This document shows, one piece after another, positions 55,193-62,939 of a stretch of 64,000 nt of DNA. Source of the DNA: an uncultured bacterium (GTDB lineage Bacteria > Planctomycetota > UBA1135 > GCA-002686595); assembly GCA_937896235.1 (NCBI GenBank), contig CALBMX010000110.1, positions 1 through 64,000 on the forward strand, in the 5' to 3' direction. A model generated the notes under the pieces. That model saw only the letters and a program-made list of their open reading frames with translations. It had not been told where the DNA came from and searched no databases. The translations under genes and the position numbers were made by a program. Positions within the stretch are counted from its first letter, which is position 1, and every line of letters starts with the position of its first letter.

Positions 55193-55903
55193 CTAGTCGA
55201 GCCCGTCTGCTTCGACGACGCTGATCGTGGCGCCAGGGAAGACCGCCTGTACGCTGTCGAGCAGGGTTCCCAGCTGGGTGTTGGTGCTAAGGTCGATAAT
55301 CAATGAGGCTTCAAAGGCGTCCTCTTGCACGTCGACCCGGCGTAGATCAACCTCCGCTGCGTGAGGTTTGATTGCTTCGAGGAGTGCACTCAATGTAGAG
55401 GCGCGGTCGCGATCTCCCAGATCGCTACTGATGTGAAGAAGGGTGCGCGCACCGATATTGCGCTTGCTCCCGCCGCTCATGAAGGCCATGTAGGCCAAAA
55501 TACCAAGGAGCATGACGGCTGTGGCAAGTCGCTGGTCTGCGCCCATGCCGACTCCCAGTGCTACAGCGAGGAAGAGGTAGGCAAGCTCCTCGGGCTCTTT
55601 GATGGGCGTTCGGAATCGGATGATCGAGAGCGCGCCAACTAGGCCAAGAGATAGTGCCAGCGAAGTTTTGACCACCGAAATCACCAGCATCGTGGTGGCC
55701 GCGATGAAGACTAAAATCGGGGCGAACTTGCGCTTGTTCGAGAGGACGTTTGCGAAACGCTGGTAGTGAAATGCCAGTACCTGCCCCAACACGAGGGCCA
55801 AGATCAAGTTGAGTATCGTCGGGCCGATTTCCAAGTCTTGAAGGGCTGACGAATCGAAAAGGGATCCCCAATCTTGGACGAGGATAGTGGGAAAGAGATC
55901 CAT
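55193..55903 (-). CDS. DUF4956 membrane protein
   Basis: 236 residues with four hydrophobic helices in the first 150 residues and a cytoplasmic C-terminal alpha/beta domain. The family hallmark is GLVGALSIIRFRTPIKEPEELAYLFL. Function unknown, but the family is repeatedly found with VTC proteins and may form a membrane channel or anchor for the polymer. First gene of the four-gene operon. ATG 55903 preferred; GTG 55915 is in frame. Confidence 0.82.
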   Translation of the reverse strand: MDLFPTILVQDWGSLFDSSALQDLEIGPTILNLILALVLGQVLAFHYQRFANVLSNKRKFAPILVFIAATTMLVISVVKTSLALSLGLVGALSIIRFRTPIKEPEELAYLFLAVALGVGMGADQRLATAVMLLGILAYMAFMSGGSKRNIGARTLLHISSDLGDRDRASTLSALLEAIKPHAAEVDLRRVDVQEDAFEASLIIDLSTNTQLGTLLDSVQAVFPGATISVVEADGLD

Positions 55904-56159
55904 AGGGGGGAGCACTAGGCGCTAAATGGGGAGGACGGAGGAGACTGCAAGTATAGCCCAAACATTACTGCGGGGTGAAGATCACATGAAAGTTGGATGA
56001 AGGCGCGACGGGCATCAGGACGCGATTCAGGGCGCGAACGTCGGGGGCTGGAGCGCCAAGTCAGACACTAGACTGCCGTTCCGGGCACCAGTTTCTACGC
56101 ATGGATTGTTGTGGTCCTAGGTTCTCACAGGATCCCGGGCGGGAGAGCATTTAAAGTGA
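55904..56159. other. Presumed promoter region of the DUF4956 operon
   Basis: About 250 bases between the terminator hairpin of paralogue B and the DUF4956 start. No specific promoter or operator was recognised. Confidence 0.4.
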
Positions 56160-56196
56160 GTAGGAGGCCGACGAGTGCAACTCGTCGACCTCCTAC
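56160..56196 (-). terminator. Long hairpin behind paralogue B
   Basis: GTAGGAGGCCGACGAGT and ACTCGTCGACCTCCTAC form a 17-bp stem with one mismatch and a three-base loop, 25 bases behind the minus-strand stop. The following minus-strand bases TCACTTTAAA give only a weak T run. It probably separates this gene from the DUF4956 operon. Confidence 0.65.
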
Positions 56197-56220
56197 AGCG
56201 CGATTGGAGGCGGGCCTTGG

Positions 56221-57990
56221 TTAGCGCGGTGACGTGCTAGCCGGAGCTGGTTCCGAGCTTTCGGTCGCACGGGCTCTCATTGCAATTTGAACTAACTTTC
56301 CGGCGTCCTTGAGGTCGAGACTTAGGCCGCCGAACCAGCTTGAAGAGCTCATGCCGCGATGGAGCGTGAGGGGCATTGCAATATCTGCGAGGAGCTCTTT
56401 CGGGAACGGAAGGGGACCCTCGAACTGCTCAATGATTGGAACGATCTCTCGAGCCAGCTGCCCAAGTTCAAGGCGCATAAAGCTGAACGGGCTTGCCGTG
56501 CCTAAGCTCTTCCCTAGTCGGGCGATGTCCGGTGACGTGCCACGCGTGGCGTTCTTTGCCGCAACCAGGGCCGCCAGTAGGGTCTCCTTGTCGCCGTTGT
56601 AAAGGACCAAAGTGTCCGTGCCTACGTCTGTTAGGGTCAGCTTGATCGAGTCGCCGAAAGCCTGGTTGAATCCGCCTCGGATTTCGTTGACAGCCCCTTC
56701 ACCGAGGGCGAAGTTCCGACCCAAGGTGGACGGGTCCAGCTTGACGGAGAGCTCCGTTGTCGCCTCGCCAACCTTGTTTGCTTCGAGAATAAGACCAGCC
56801 ATACCCGCGAGCTCCGTCTGGAACACGAGGGCAAGGTTTGAGGTGAGGGACTCCGCGTTGACGCCGTGGAGCCAGAATGTGGTTACGGGCTTGTTGTTGA
56901 CAAAGCTGACGGAGCTCACCATGCCGCTGCCAAAGTAGGAGAGCGCACCTAAGCCGTTATCCGTAAGCTCGCGAATCGCCTTGAAGGCGTGCGCGGGAGA
57001 TTGGAAGGGGCCCAGGTCGACGCCTTCGGGGGCTTCTTCCGGAACGGGGATCGTATCCATGATTTGGTCGACATAGGGGCGAATCCAGCGTGCCATACCA
57101 CCAAGGTCCGCGCCGAAGCCAAAGCTGCCTGGTGCACTCAGATCGATCAGATGGGATAGTTGATTGAAGGTGGCGCCCTCGCTCTCATGCATGCCCGAAA
57201 GAAGGCTGCCATCCATAAGCATCAGGCTGGAGTCGACGCTCAGGAGAGTGCCGTCAAGATCGATGGACAGTTGAAGGCCACCAAGCGAATCGATGATTCC
57301 CGTGACGGTCTTTGGCGTCGCATTCAGAACTTCCATCGCCATTTCCCGGAACGCTGGCGGCATTTCAGAGTCCGCGTTGATTTCAGTCTTCACTTGGCCG
57401 AGGCCCATACTTGTGAAGAAGCCGGCCATCGGGCCATAGGCTTTCACCATCGGCCGGGCGTCGAATGTCGCCGCGATTAGGCCCGAGGGGAGTAGAGATG
57501 CGATTTTGGACGCGCCAAGAGCACTGGGGTAGCTCTTCTCGCAAAGGGCGAGATAGCTACCGCTGATCAGCGATGCCTCCATGATGTTTGGCATTGGAAT
57601 CGCCGCCTGAAGCGCGGTCGGGTCCAGAGAAGGGATCAGAACAAAGAACGGGGGCTCTGCTCCACTCATGGGGTCCATGGGCCCAAAGGCGATCGCTATC
57701 GGCTTTGAGCGGTCGATCAGGTTCAGGTCGAATGGGAACTCGCCATTGACCTGCGCAATCAGTGTGTCCAGGTTGGCCATCATCCCCATTTCGGGCAAAG
57801 TGACCTCCAGCAGGCTCTGCACAGCATCTTCTACGTCATCCAGCGGCGCGATGAGGAGAAGTGCTGAAGAGTCATTCGGAATCAGGGCCTGCATACCTGC
57901 AGGAAGGTGGCGGCCAGCTTCTTGGGCTGCCAGGGGGAGACACAAACTTGCCGCTGCGGCTAGGCTTAGAAAGAGAGAGTGGGTCTTCAT
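56221..57990 (-). CDS. Secreted protein of about 590 residues, paralogue B
   Basis: 589 residues with signal peptide (LFLSLAAAASLCLPLAAQ). Homologous over its length to the protein at 48584-50299: MQALIPNDSSALLLIAPLDD against MAALLPADLTVVLLTRPLAE near the N terminus and similar C termini. No known function; a DUF3352-like exported protein is the best description. It ends with a short Ala/Ser/Pro tail. The two copies stand on either side of the DUF4956-VTC-CotH-ILEI operon, all on the minus strand. Confidence 0.75.
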   Translation of the reverse strand: MKTHSLFLSLAAAASLCLPLAAQEAGRHLPAGMQALIPNDSSALLLIAPLDDVEDAVQSLLEVTLPEMGMMANLDTLIAQVNGEFPFDLNLIDRSKPIAIAFGPMDPMSGAEPPFFVLIPSLDPTALQAAIPMPNIMEASLISGSYLALCEKSYPSALGASKIASLLPSGLIAATFDARPMVKAYGPMAGFFTSMGLGQVKTEINADSEMPPAFREMAMEVLNATPKTVTGIIDSLGGLQLSIDLDGTLLSVDSSLMLMDGSLLSGMHESEGATFNQLSHLIDLSAPGSFGFGADLGGMARWIRPYVDQIMDTIPVPEEAPEGVDLGPFQSPAHAFKAIRELTDNGLGALSYFGSGMVSSVSFVNNKPVTTFWLHGVNAESLTSNLALVFQTELAGMAGLILEANKVGEATTELSVKLDPSTLGRNFALGEGAVNEIRGGFNQAFGDSIKLTLTDVGTDTLVLYNGDKETLLAALVAAKNATRGTSPDIARLGKSLGTASPFSFMRLELGQLAREIVPIIEQFEGPLPFPKELLADIAMPLTLHRGMSSSSWFGGLSLDLKDAGKLVQIAMRARATESSEPAPASTSPR

Positions 57991-58355
57991 ATTTATAGGG
58001 TGACCAGAGTTCGAGGATCTTGTGTTCGGCAGGCGCCAGACGCATCGTCGGCGTCAAGAGTAGAGGCGGTTCGCCATTTCGGGCGCCCGTGTGCCCTTCA
58101 TGCGGTTACCGGAGCTATTCATTTCCAAGACACTGCTCTCTGGGACTGGAAAAGGTCCCGGAGCAATGTTGGCCGGTGGAAGAGTTGCTATCCGGCTTTG
58201 CCCCACCGTCACTCCACTTCAAACGATGTGCCCAGGAGAGTCGGCCCGAATCCGCAGGCTAGTGGAGGTGCGGAGAGAGCTGTAGGTGAGCGTTCCCTTG
58301 GGGCGCCTCTCCCTGGAGTCACCTTGAGTGATCTGAATGCAGGGGAGGTCTGGGT
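57991..58355. other. Gap without recognised gene
   Basis: Between paralogue B and the terminator of the glutaredoxin gene. The short plus-strand frames here have no signal of coding; no RNA was recognised. The promoter of paralogue B should lie near 58000-58100. Confidence 0.35.
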
Positions 58356-58393
58356 AAAAAAACACCTCCGCCCATCGGCGACGGGCGGAGGTT
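58356..58393 (-). terminator. Rho-independent terminator of the glutaredoxin gene
   Basis: Read on the minus strand, ACCTCCGCCC, loop of nine, GGGCGGAGGT, then GTTTTTTTA. A perfect 10-bp stem with a seven-base T run, 45 bases behind the stop. Confidence 0.88.
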
Positions 58394-58438
58394 AGCGATT
58401 GAGATGGACGCATTGCTGCAGACCATGTCTGGTGGTAT

Positions 58439-58678
58439 CTAGCTGTCGAGTTTACCAGCGGCCGCATACTCGGCGAGTTCGGAGCCACCGCCGATCAGCT
58501 TTCCATCGATGATGACGATGGGAACCGTGTGATGTCCCCACTTAGCCTTTGCTGCTGCCAGGTCGCTCTGCGCATCGTCCATGACGTGCTCCTCGAAGGG
58601 GAGTCCCTTTTCGTTGAGAATGGCCTTGGCGCGTTTGCAGTGGGGGCAGGTAGAGGTCGTATACAGGGTGATTTTCAT
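58439..58678 (-). CDS. grxC: Glutaredoxin
   Basis: 79-residue dithiol glutaredoxin, GrxC type. Redox motif CPHC (residues 12-15), TVPIVIIDGKLIGGGSEL with the cis-proline and GG glutathione-binding turn. It reduces protein disulfides and glutathione mixed disulfides in the cytoplasm. Histidine replaces the more usual tyrosine in CPYC, which is common in bacteria. Own terminator; upstream lies the repeat-containing gap. Confidence 0.88.
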   Translation of the reverse strand: MKITLYTTSTCPHCKRAKAILNEKGLPFEEHVMDDAQSDLAAAKAKWGHHTVPIVIIDGKLIGGGSELAEYAAAGKLDS

Positions 58679-58847
58679 TTGACGAAGAGTCTGGAAAGGC
58701 TGCTGTTGAGCAAAGAGTTGGAATCGCAGTTGGTGCTAGCTGGGGATGATATCCCCAACTGCACGCGGCCACCCGCCCGAACAGGGGTGTTGTGAGACGA
58801 AGTTGTCCTTGAACAAACAAGTTTCGCGGTCGCCAGGTGTCCTCGGG

Positions 58848-58903
58848 CCATGAAGCCATGAAGCCATGAAGCCATGAAGCCATGAAGCCATGAAGCCATG
58901 AAG
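58848..58903. repeat. 8-bp tandem repeat, seven copies
   Basis: Seven perfect copies of CCATGAAG end to end. It is 170 bases upstream of the glutaredoxin start. Since the unit is not a multiple of three, copy-number change would shift any reading frame through it or change promoter spacing. Confidence 0.95.
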
Positions 58904-58924
58904 CCGCATGCCGCATGCCGCATG
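58904..58924. repeat. 7-bp tandem repeat, three copies
   Basis: Three perfect copies of CCGCATG directly after the 8-bp array. The units are related (CCATGAAG against CCGCATG), which suggests slippage and decay of one original array. Confidence 0.9.
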
Positions 58925-59702
58925 CCGTGCGGGAATCTTTCGAAGCCTGGTTGGGAGTGCGTTCCCCTTGGAGAGCATGCGGAGAGGATCGCGTTGACAA
59001 GTCCCCCTAGGTCCGTCTCCGCGGCGGCATCTTCGCGTGTGCGGAGAGCTGCCCGCGCTGCCCTGAGAGCCGAGTCCATTGGTCCCGCTGGAGTAACCCC
59101 CTTTGGGGTTTAGATGTCGACTTCGCGTTCCCTATAGAAGCGCAGAAGGCAACCTCACCAGGGGTGCACGCGCTCGACAGAGGTCAACACCGGGCTTGCC
59201 GACGGAAACATAAGACCTTCAGGTGGACCCGAATACAGCGCTCACTTAGGCAAGATCCGGACATCTAGGCGTGTGTAGCAAGACTTCCAAAGTGAAGGTC
59301 AACCTAGCTGCGCGACGAATGTGCGGCGCGAGCACAGTCGGTAACAGGGCGCGACCTCATCCACGTCAATCGCGGCACGAGCTCCGAAGTGGCGAGTGCT
59401 AAGGCCACGCCGCCGTCGACGGAAGATGGTTTCGCCTGGCGGCCGCTTATTGCGGGACCGCGACACTAGATCAAGCCGAAGATTAGGCTCTTCTGTATTT
59501 GTGATTCCCACGCTCTTGCGGGGCGCGGAACTCATCAACATCACCGCGCTTTGACTGTCGAGTGGACTGACCGAGAGCTCCGTTTCTTGTTCGCGGGATG
59601 AGTGGGAAGCAAGACAAGAAAAAAAAGTCAAAGATTGGTTGCTTGACATGTCTTGCAAAAAGCCGCCTGCTTGTAGGGCAGTTTCCGGCGCAGAGCGTTT
59701 TC

Positions 59703-59722
59703 GGACCAAAATGTTTTGGTCC
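59703..59722. promoter_or_regulatory. 20-bp perfect palindrome
   Basis: GGACCAAAATGTTTTGGTCC, with 9-bp arms around a two-base centre. It resembles a repressor operator; a hairpin with a two-base loop is less likely. No gene starts directly downstream on either strand. Confidence 0.5.
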
Positions 59723-59836
59723 ATGCAATGTGCGGAAGTCGCACCGGATAGACATCAAACTCGGGCGGGTCACTCTTCACGGAATGGCTCGCCCGATTTT
59801 TCGTGCACACTTTTCTAGTCGTGTCGATTAAACGGC

Positions 59837-59871
59837 AGCTGCCCGCCGAATACGTTATTCGACGGGCAGCT
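59837..59871 (-). terminator. Hairpin behind the UDP-glucose dehydrogenase gene
   Basis: AGCTGCCCGCCGAAT and ATTCGACGGGCAGCT form a 15-bp stem with one mismatch around a five-base loop, 26 bases behind the stop. On the minus strand GCCGTTTAAT follows, so the T run is short. Confidence 0.68.
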
Positions 59872-59896
59872 AGCTCTCGCGGGTGTTTAGGGTGAA

Positions 59897-61198
59897 TCAG
59901 GTACCCATGCCGTAGTACTTGAACCCAGCCGCATTCAGGGCCTTGCGAGTGTAGATATTACGGCCGTCGAAGATGACGTCACCTTTCATGCGACTCTTGA
60001 CTTCGTCGAAGTCGGGGCGGCGGAACTCGTTCCACTCCGTGATCAAGATCATTGCGTCGGCATCATCAAGCGCTTGCATTGGCGTTGGCGCGTACTTTAT
60101 TTTTTCACCGAGATGCATGTGCTTGCACTCTTCGATAGCTTCGGGATCGAAGGCGGTGATCGTTGCACCCGCTGCGAGCAAGTGCTCAATCACAACGAGG
60201 GCAGGCGCCTCGCGCATGTCGTCCGTGTTCGGCTTAAACGAGAGTCCCCAGATCGCAAAATGCTTACCCGCGACATCGCCTTTGAAGTGCTCCATGACGA
60301 TGTCGAAGAGGAGGCGCTTCTGGGTTTCGTTGACGGCCTCGACAGCTTGAAGAATACGGAAGTCATAACCCGCTTTCGCGGCGGTCTTGACAACTGCCTT
60401 TACGTCTTTCGGGAAGCAAGACCCACCGTAACCGAGGCCGGAGAAGAGGAACTTGGAACCAATGCGGCTATCCGAGCCGATGCCGCGTCGAACTTGGTCC
60501 ACGTTCGCGCCCACTTTCATGCAGATGTTCGCGATCTCGTTCATGAAGGAGATACGAGTCGCAAGCATGGCGTTGGCGGCGTATTTCGTGAGCTCGGCAG
60601 AGCGAATATCCATATGGATGATCGGGTTGCCCGTGCGAACGAAAGGGCCGTAAAGCTCGTTCATGAGATCCGCAGCGCGCTGCGTTGAGGAGCCGATGAC
60701 CACGCGGTCTGGCTTCAGGAAGTCGTCGATGGCGGCACCCTCCTTCAAGAACTCGGGGTTCGAGACCACGTCGAATTCGCAATCTGTGTTCTCGGCGATG
60801 GCCTCTTGAACCATGTCGGCAGTACCGACCGGTACCGTCGACTTATCGACGATGACGGTGTATTGCTGCATGTTTTTGGCGATGGTCTTTGCTGCAGCAA
60901 TAACGTATTGCAGGTCGGCAGCTCCGTCTTCACCAGGAGGCGTACCTACGGCGATGAAGACCACTTGCGAGGTGCTAATGCAGTCCTCGTATTTTGTCGT
61001 GAAGTGAAGGCGGCCATCGTGGACGTTGCGCTTCAGCAACTCCTCGAGGCCGGGTTCGTAGATCGGTAGAATCCCTTTTTTAAGGTTCTCGATCTTCTTC
61101 TCGTCGATGTCGATGCAGGTGACCGTGTTTCCGCTTTCAGCGAAGCAGGTACCTGCGACAAGGCCGACATATCCAGTGCCGACGACAGCGATACGCAT
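59897..61198 (-). CDS. ugd: UDP-glucose 6-dehydrogenase
   Basis: 433-residue NAD-dependent enzyme that oxidises UDP-glucose to UDP-glucuronate, a precursor for capsule, lipopolysaccharide or exopolysaccharide. NAD-binding MRIAVVGTGYVGLVAGTCFAE at the start; catalytic Cys in LGYGGSCFPKDVKA; FLKEGAAIDDFLKPDRVVIG and WGLSFKPNTDDMREAPA are family hallmarks. ATG 61198 is chosen at the Rossmann start; the 32 upstream codons lack conservation. Specificity for UDP-glucose is the usual case, but UDP-ManNAc dehydrogenases are close relatives. Confidence 0.9.
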   Translation of the reverse strand: MRIAVVGTGYVGLVAGTCFAESGNTVTCIDIDEKKIENLKKGILPIYEPGLEELLKRNVHDGRLHFTTKYEDCISTSQVVFIAVGTPPGEDGAADLQYVIAAAKTIAKNMQQYTVIVDKSTVPVGTADMVQEAIAENTDCEFDVVSNPEFLKEGAAIDDFLKPDRVVIGSSTQRAADLMNELYGPFVRTGNPIIHMDIRSAELTKYAANAMLATRISFMNEIANICMKVGANVDQVRRGIGSDSRIGSKFLFSGLGYGGSCFPKDVKAVVKTAAKAGYDFRILQAVEAVNETQKRLLFDIVMEHFKGDVAGKHFAIWGLSFKPNTDDMREAPALVVIEHLLAAGATITAFDPEAIEECKHMHLGEKIKYAPTPMQALDDADAMILITEWNEFRRPDFDEVKSRMKGDVIFDGRNIYTRKALNAAGFKYYGMGT

Positions 61199-61347
61199 GG
61201 GATTATTGAGCTGGGGGTTGTGGTGAGAATGCGCTAGGCGCGTACTGCTTAAAACGAGGTTCTGAACAGCAAATTTGGGGGTTCCTGGGGCCAAGGACTG
61301 GCACTCAGGGCCGAAAAGGATACCCTACTTCCCCGAACGAAGGGTAC

Positions 61348-61424
61348 GGGCGATTAACTCAGTTGGTTAGAGTGCTTCCTTTACACGGAAGACGTCGGGG
61401 GTTCGAATCCCTCATCGCCCACCA
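61348..61424 (+). tRNA. tRNA-Val (anticodon TAC)
   Basis: A 77-base cloverleaf: acceptor GGGCGAT/ATCGCCC, D arm ACTC...GAGT, anticodon arm CTTCC-TTTACAC-GGAAG with anticodon TAC, five-base variable loop, T arm GGGGG-TTCGAAT-CCCTC with one G-T pair, then A and an encoded CCA. Confidence 0.96.
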
Positions 61425-61431
61425 TTTCGGT

Positions 61432-61458
61432 CTTCTCGGCGCCAAGAAGGGCATTTTT
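61432..61458 (+). terminator. Possible terminator of the tRNA gene
   Basis: CTTCTCGGC and GCCAAGAAG form a nearly perfect 9-bp stem (one C-A mismatch) followed by GGCATTTTT. Located eight bases after the tRNA end. Confidence 0.55.
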
Positions 61459-61504
61459 GAGACGGAGAGGGAAGGTCCAAGAGACGACCTCCCCGCAGCC
61501 TGTT

Positions 61505-62815
61505 TTACTCGATAGGTTCCACGAGAAAGGCGCGATGGGAGCGGCCGACCCGGCCCACGACCATCCATCCGTCACGCTCTCCCGAACCCCGAAAGCGTGC
61601 GGCTAGCTCATCTGCGGAGGCGTTATGGCCGCGTTTCTTGACCGTCAATCTGCCGACATTGTGCTCTTTCAGCATCTTGCGCACGTGTTTCTTGTCGAGC
61701 GGGGCTCCGTCGATCACTCGGTAGGTTCTGGAAAGTGCGTGGAGCGGCGGCTTCTCCTGCATCCCCCCGAGGTAGGCCATGTACGGATCAATGGGTGCGA
61801 TTTCAAGCTCGCGGGCTAGGGCTCCGATCAACCCGGCGCGAATGACCGACGGGCGAGGCTCTACGAGCCAACGCAAGGCCGGGCTTCCCGGATCCGTGCA
61901 AGAGAACGACGGCTCTAGTGCAGGCTCATCGCAAAGAGACTCCCCGAAACCGCTGATCCGAACGGACTCGACTGGGTCGCCCAATGAGGTTAGCGGCCCC
62001 CCTAGCAGTCGGACAGCTTGTCGCGAGGGCTCCGAAGGCGGCGCTAGGGTGCCCGTCCAAAGTGCGAGCTCGCGAAGGTCCCCCCCAGATTCCGTCCAGG
62101 TGAAACGCCTCGGAAGCTCGGGAGCGACGGAATCGAGTAGGGATTCGACTTCATTCGCATCAACCCCCGGCGGCAGCTTTACGCAGCCGGCGGGCACTTT
62201 GGCAAGGAGCCTCGCGACGGCGGTTAGGTCGGGAGACCAGGCAGTCGGGTCCAAGCGGGATGCATATCCACCCTGTTCCCCACCCGAAGAGGACGCGGCC
62301 TTGAACCTTCGGTCGGGATCCAGAATTAGGACTTCGGGGTGTAGGGCTGGGAATCGGGCGTCGGAGACAAGAGCCCAGTTGGTGAACCCGGCACTTTTTC
62401 GGTTCACCGCGCAGCATGCGGCATGAAGAGGATCGAGGTCCGAAGAGATGACCCGCAGCCCTCGCTGGAGAAGGGCCAAAGTCTCCCCTCCGAGACCGCA
62501 AGTGGCGTCTAAAATGACCCCTTCAGGCGCCAATCGACTGATTTCGTGAGCTCTCCAGCTGCTGATCCTCCCGTCTGTCGCTTGCTCTAACCCCTTGCGC
62601 GTCAAGTACATGCGACTGGCGAGTGGGAGCTTGGAAGCTCCCTTTTCCCGAAGTGTCCCAAGATTGATCGCCATCCTGGCAACCTCGGCGCTGGCTTTGC
62701 CTTCGAGTAACTTGCGAGCAGACAAAGGGTCTTTTGGCAGACAAAATTGCTCTAAAATTGCAGCCGCTCGTCCCATAGTTGGGAATACTTGGTCCGTTGC
62801 ATGAGATCCGGTCAT
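61505..62815 (-). CDS. Class I SAM methyltransferase with THUMP-like domain
   Basis: 436 residues. An N-terminal helical part is followed by the SAM-binding motif GVILDATCGLGGETLALL (about 98-115) and the acidic end of strand 2 in VISSDLDPLH; DPDRR occurs where N6 or small-molecule methyltransferases have their catalytic loop. The C-terminal LDKKHVRKMLKEHNVGRLTVKKRG is typical of the THUMP-domain-like C-terminal region of this family, probably RNA-binding. RNA or another substrate is unproven. Start ATG 62815 or ATG 62776. Stands next to a tRNA gene on the opposite strand, which is likely coincidence. Confidence 0.8.
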   Translation of the reverse strand: MTGSHATDQVFPTMGRAAAILEQFCLPKDPLSARKLLEGKASAEVARMAINLGTLREKGASKLPLASRMYLTRKGLEQATDGRISSWRAHEISRLAPEGVILDATCGLGGETLALLQRGLRVISSDLDPLHAACCAVNRKSAGFTNWALVSDARFPALHPEVLILDPDRRFKAASSSGGEQGGYASRLDPTAWSPDLTAVARLLAKVPAGCVKLPPGVDANEVESLLDSVAPELPRRFTWTESGGDLRELALWTGTLAPPSEPSRQAVRLLGGPLTSLGDPVESVRISGFGESLCDEPALEPSFSCTDPGSPALRWLVEPRPSVIRAGLIGALARELEIAPIDPYMAYLGGMQEKPPLHALSRTYRVIDGAPLDKKHVRKMLKEHNVGRLTVKKRGHNASADELAARFRGSGERDGWMVVGRVGRSHRAFLVEPIE

Positions 62816-62939
62816 ATGTCAGCCTATTTTCGCGTGTTCAATTACGGGAACTCCGACTACAAAAGTCTTCTCCCCCCTAGCCCTGTTCGCTCTCCATCCT
62901 TCAAGCCAAGGGCTGGAACCACCCCTCCAAACTATTCCA

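Larger units (their letters stand above)
58679..59836. other. Gene-poor stretch of about 1.2 kb
   Basis: The longest stretch without a convincing gene. It holds an 8-bp microsatellite at 58848-58903, a following 7-bp repeat, a small AACCCC/GGGGTT hairpin at 59095-59111, and a 20-bp palindrome at 59703-59722. Open frames of up to 141 codons (minus, 59299-59724) exist but have no domain, no ribosome-binding site and unnatural composition. No tmRNA, SRP, RNase P or 6S core motif was recognised. Confidence 0.5.

Noticed and set aside
58848-58924. CRISPR array
   Set aside because: Repeats are 7-8 bases without spacers and there are no cas genes.
58542-59079. Minus-strand frames with repeated HGFMASW units
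   Set aside because: The repeat peptide is only the translation of the CCATGAAG array; the frames overlap the glutaredoxin gene or lack a ribosome-binding site.
59090-59300. tmRNA, RNase P or SRP RNA in the gene-poor stretch
   Set aside because: None of the conserved core sequences of these RNAs was present.
59299-59724. Minus-strand open frame of 141 codons
   Set aside because: No domain, no ribosome-binding site, and low-complexity Ser/Arg composition; not enough to call a gene.
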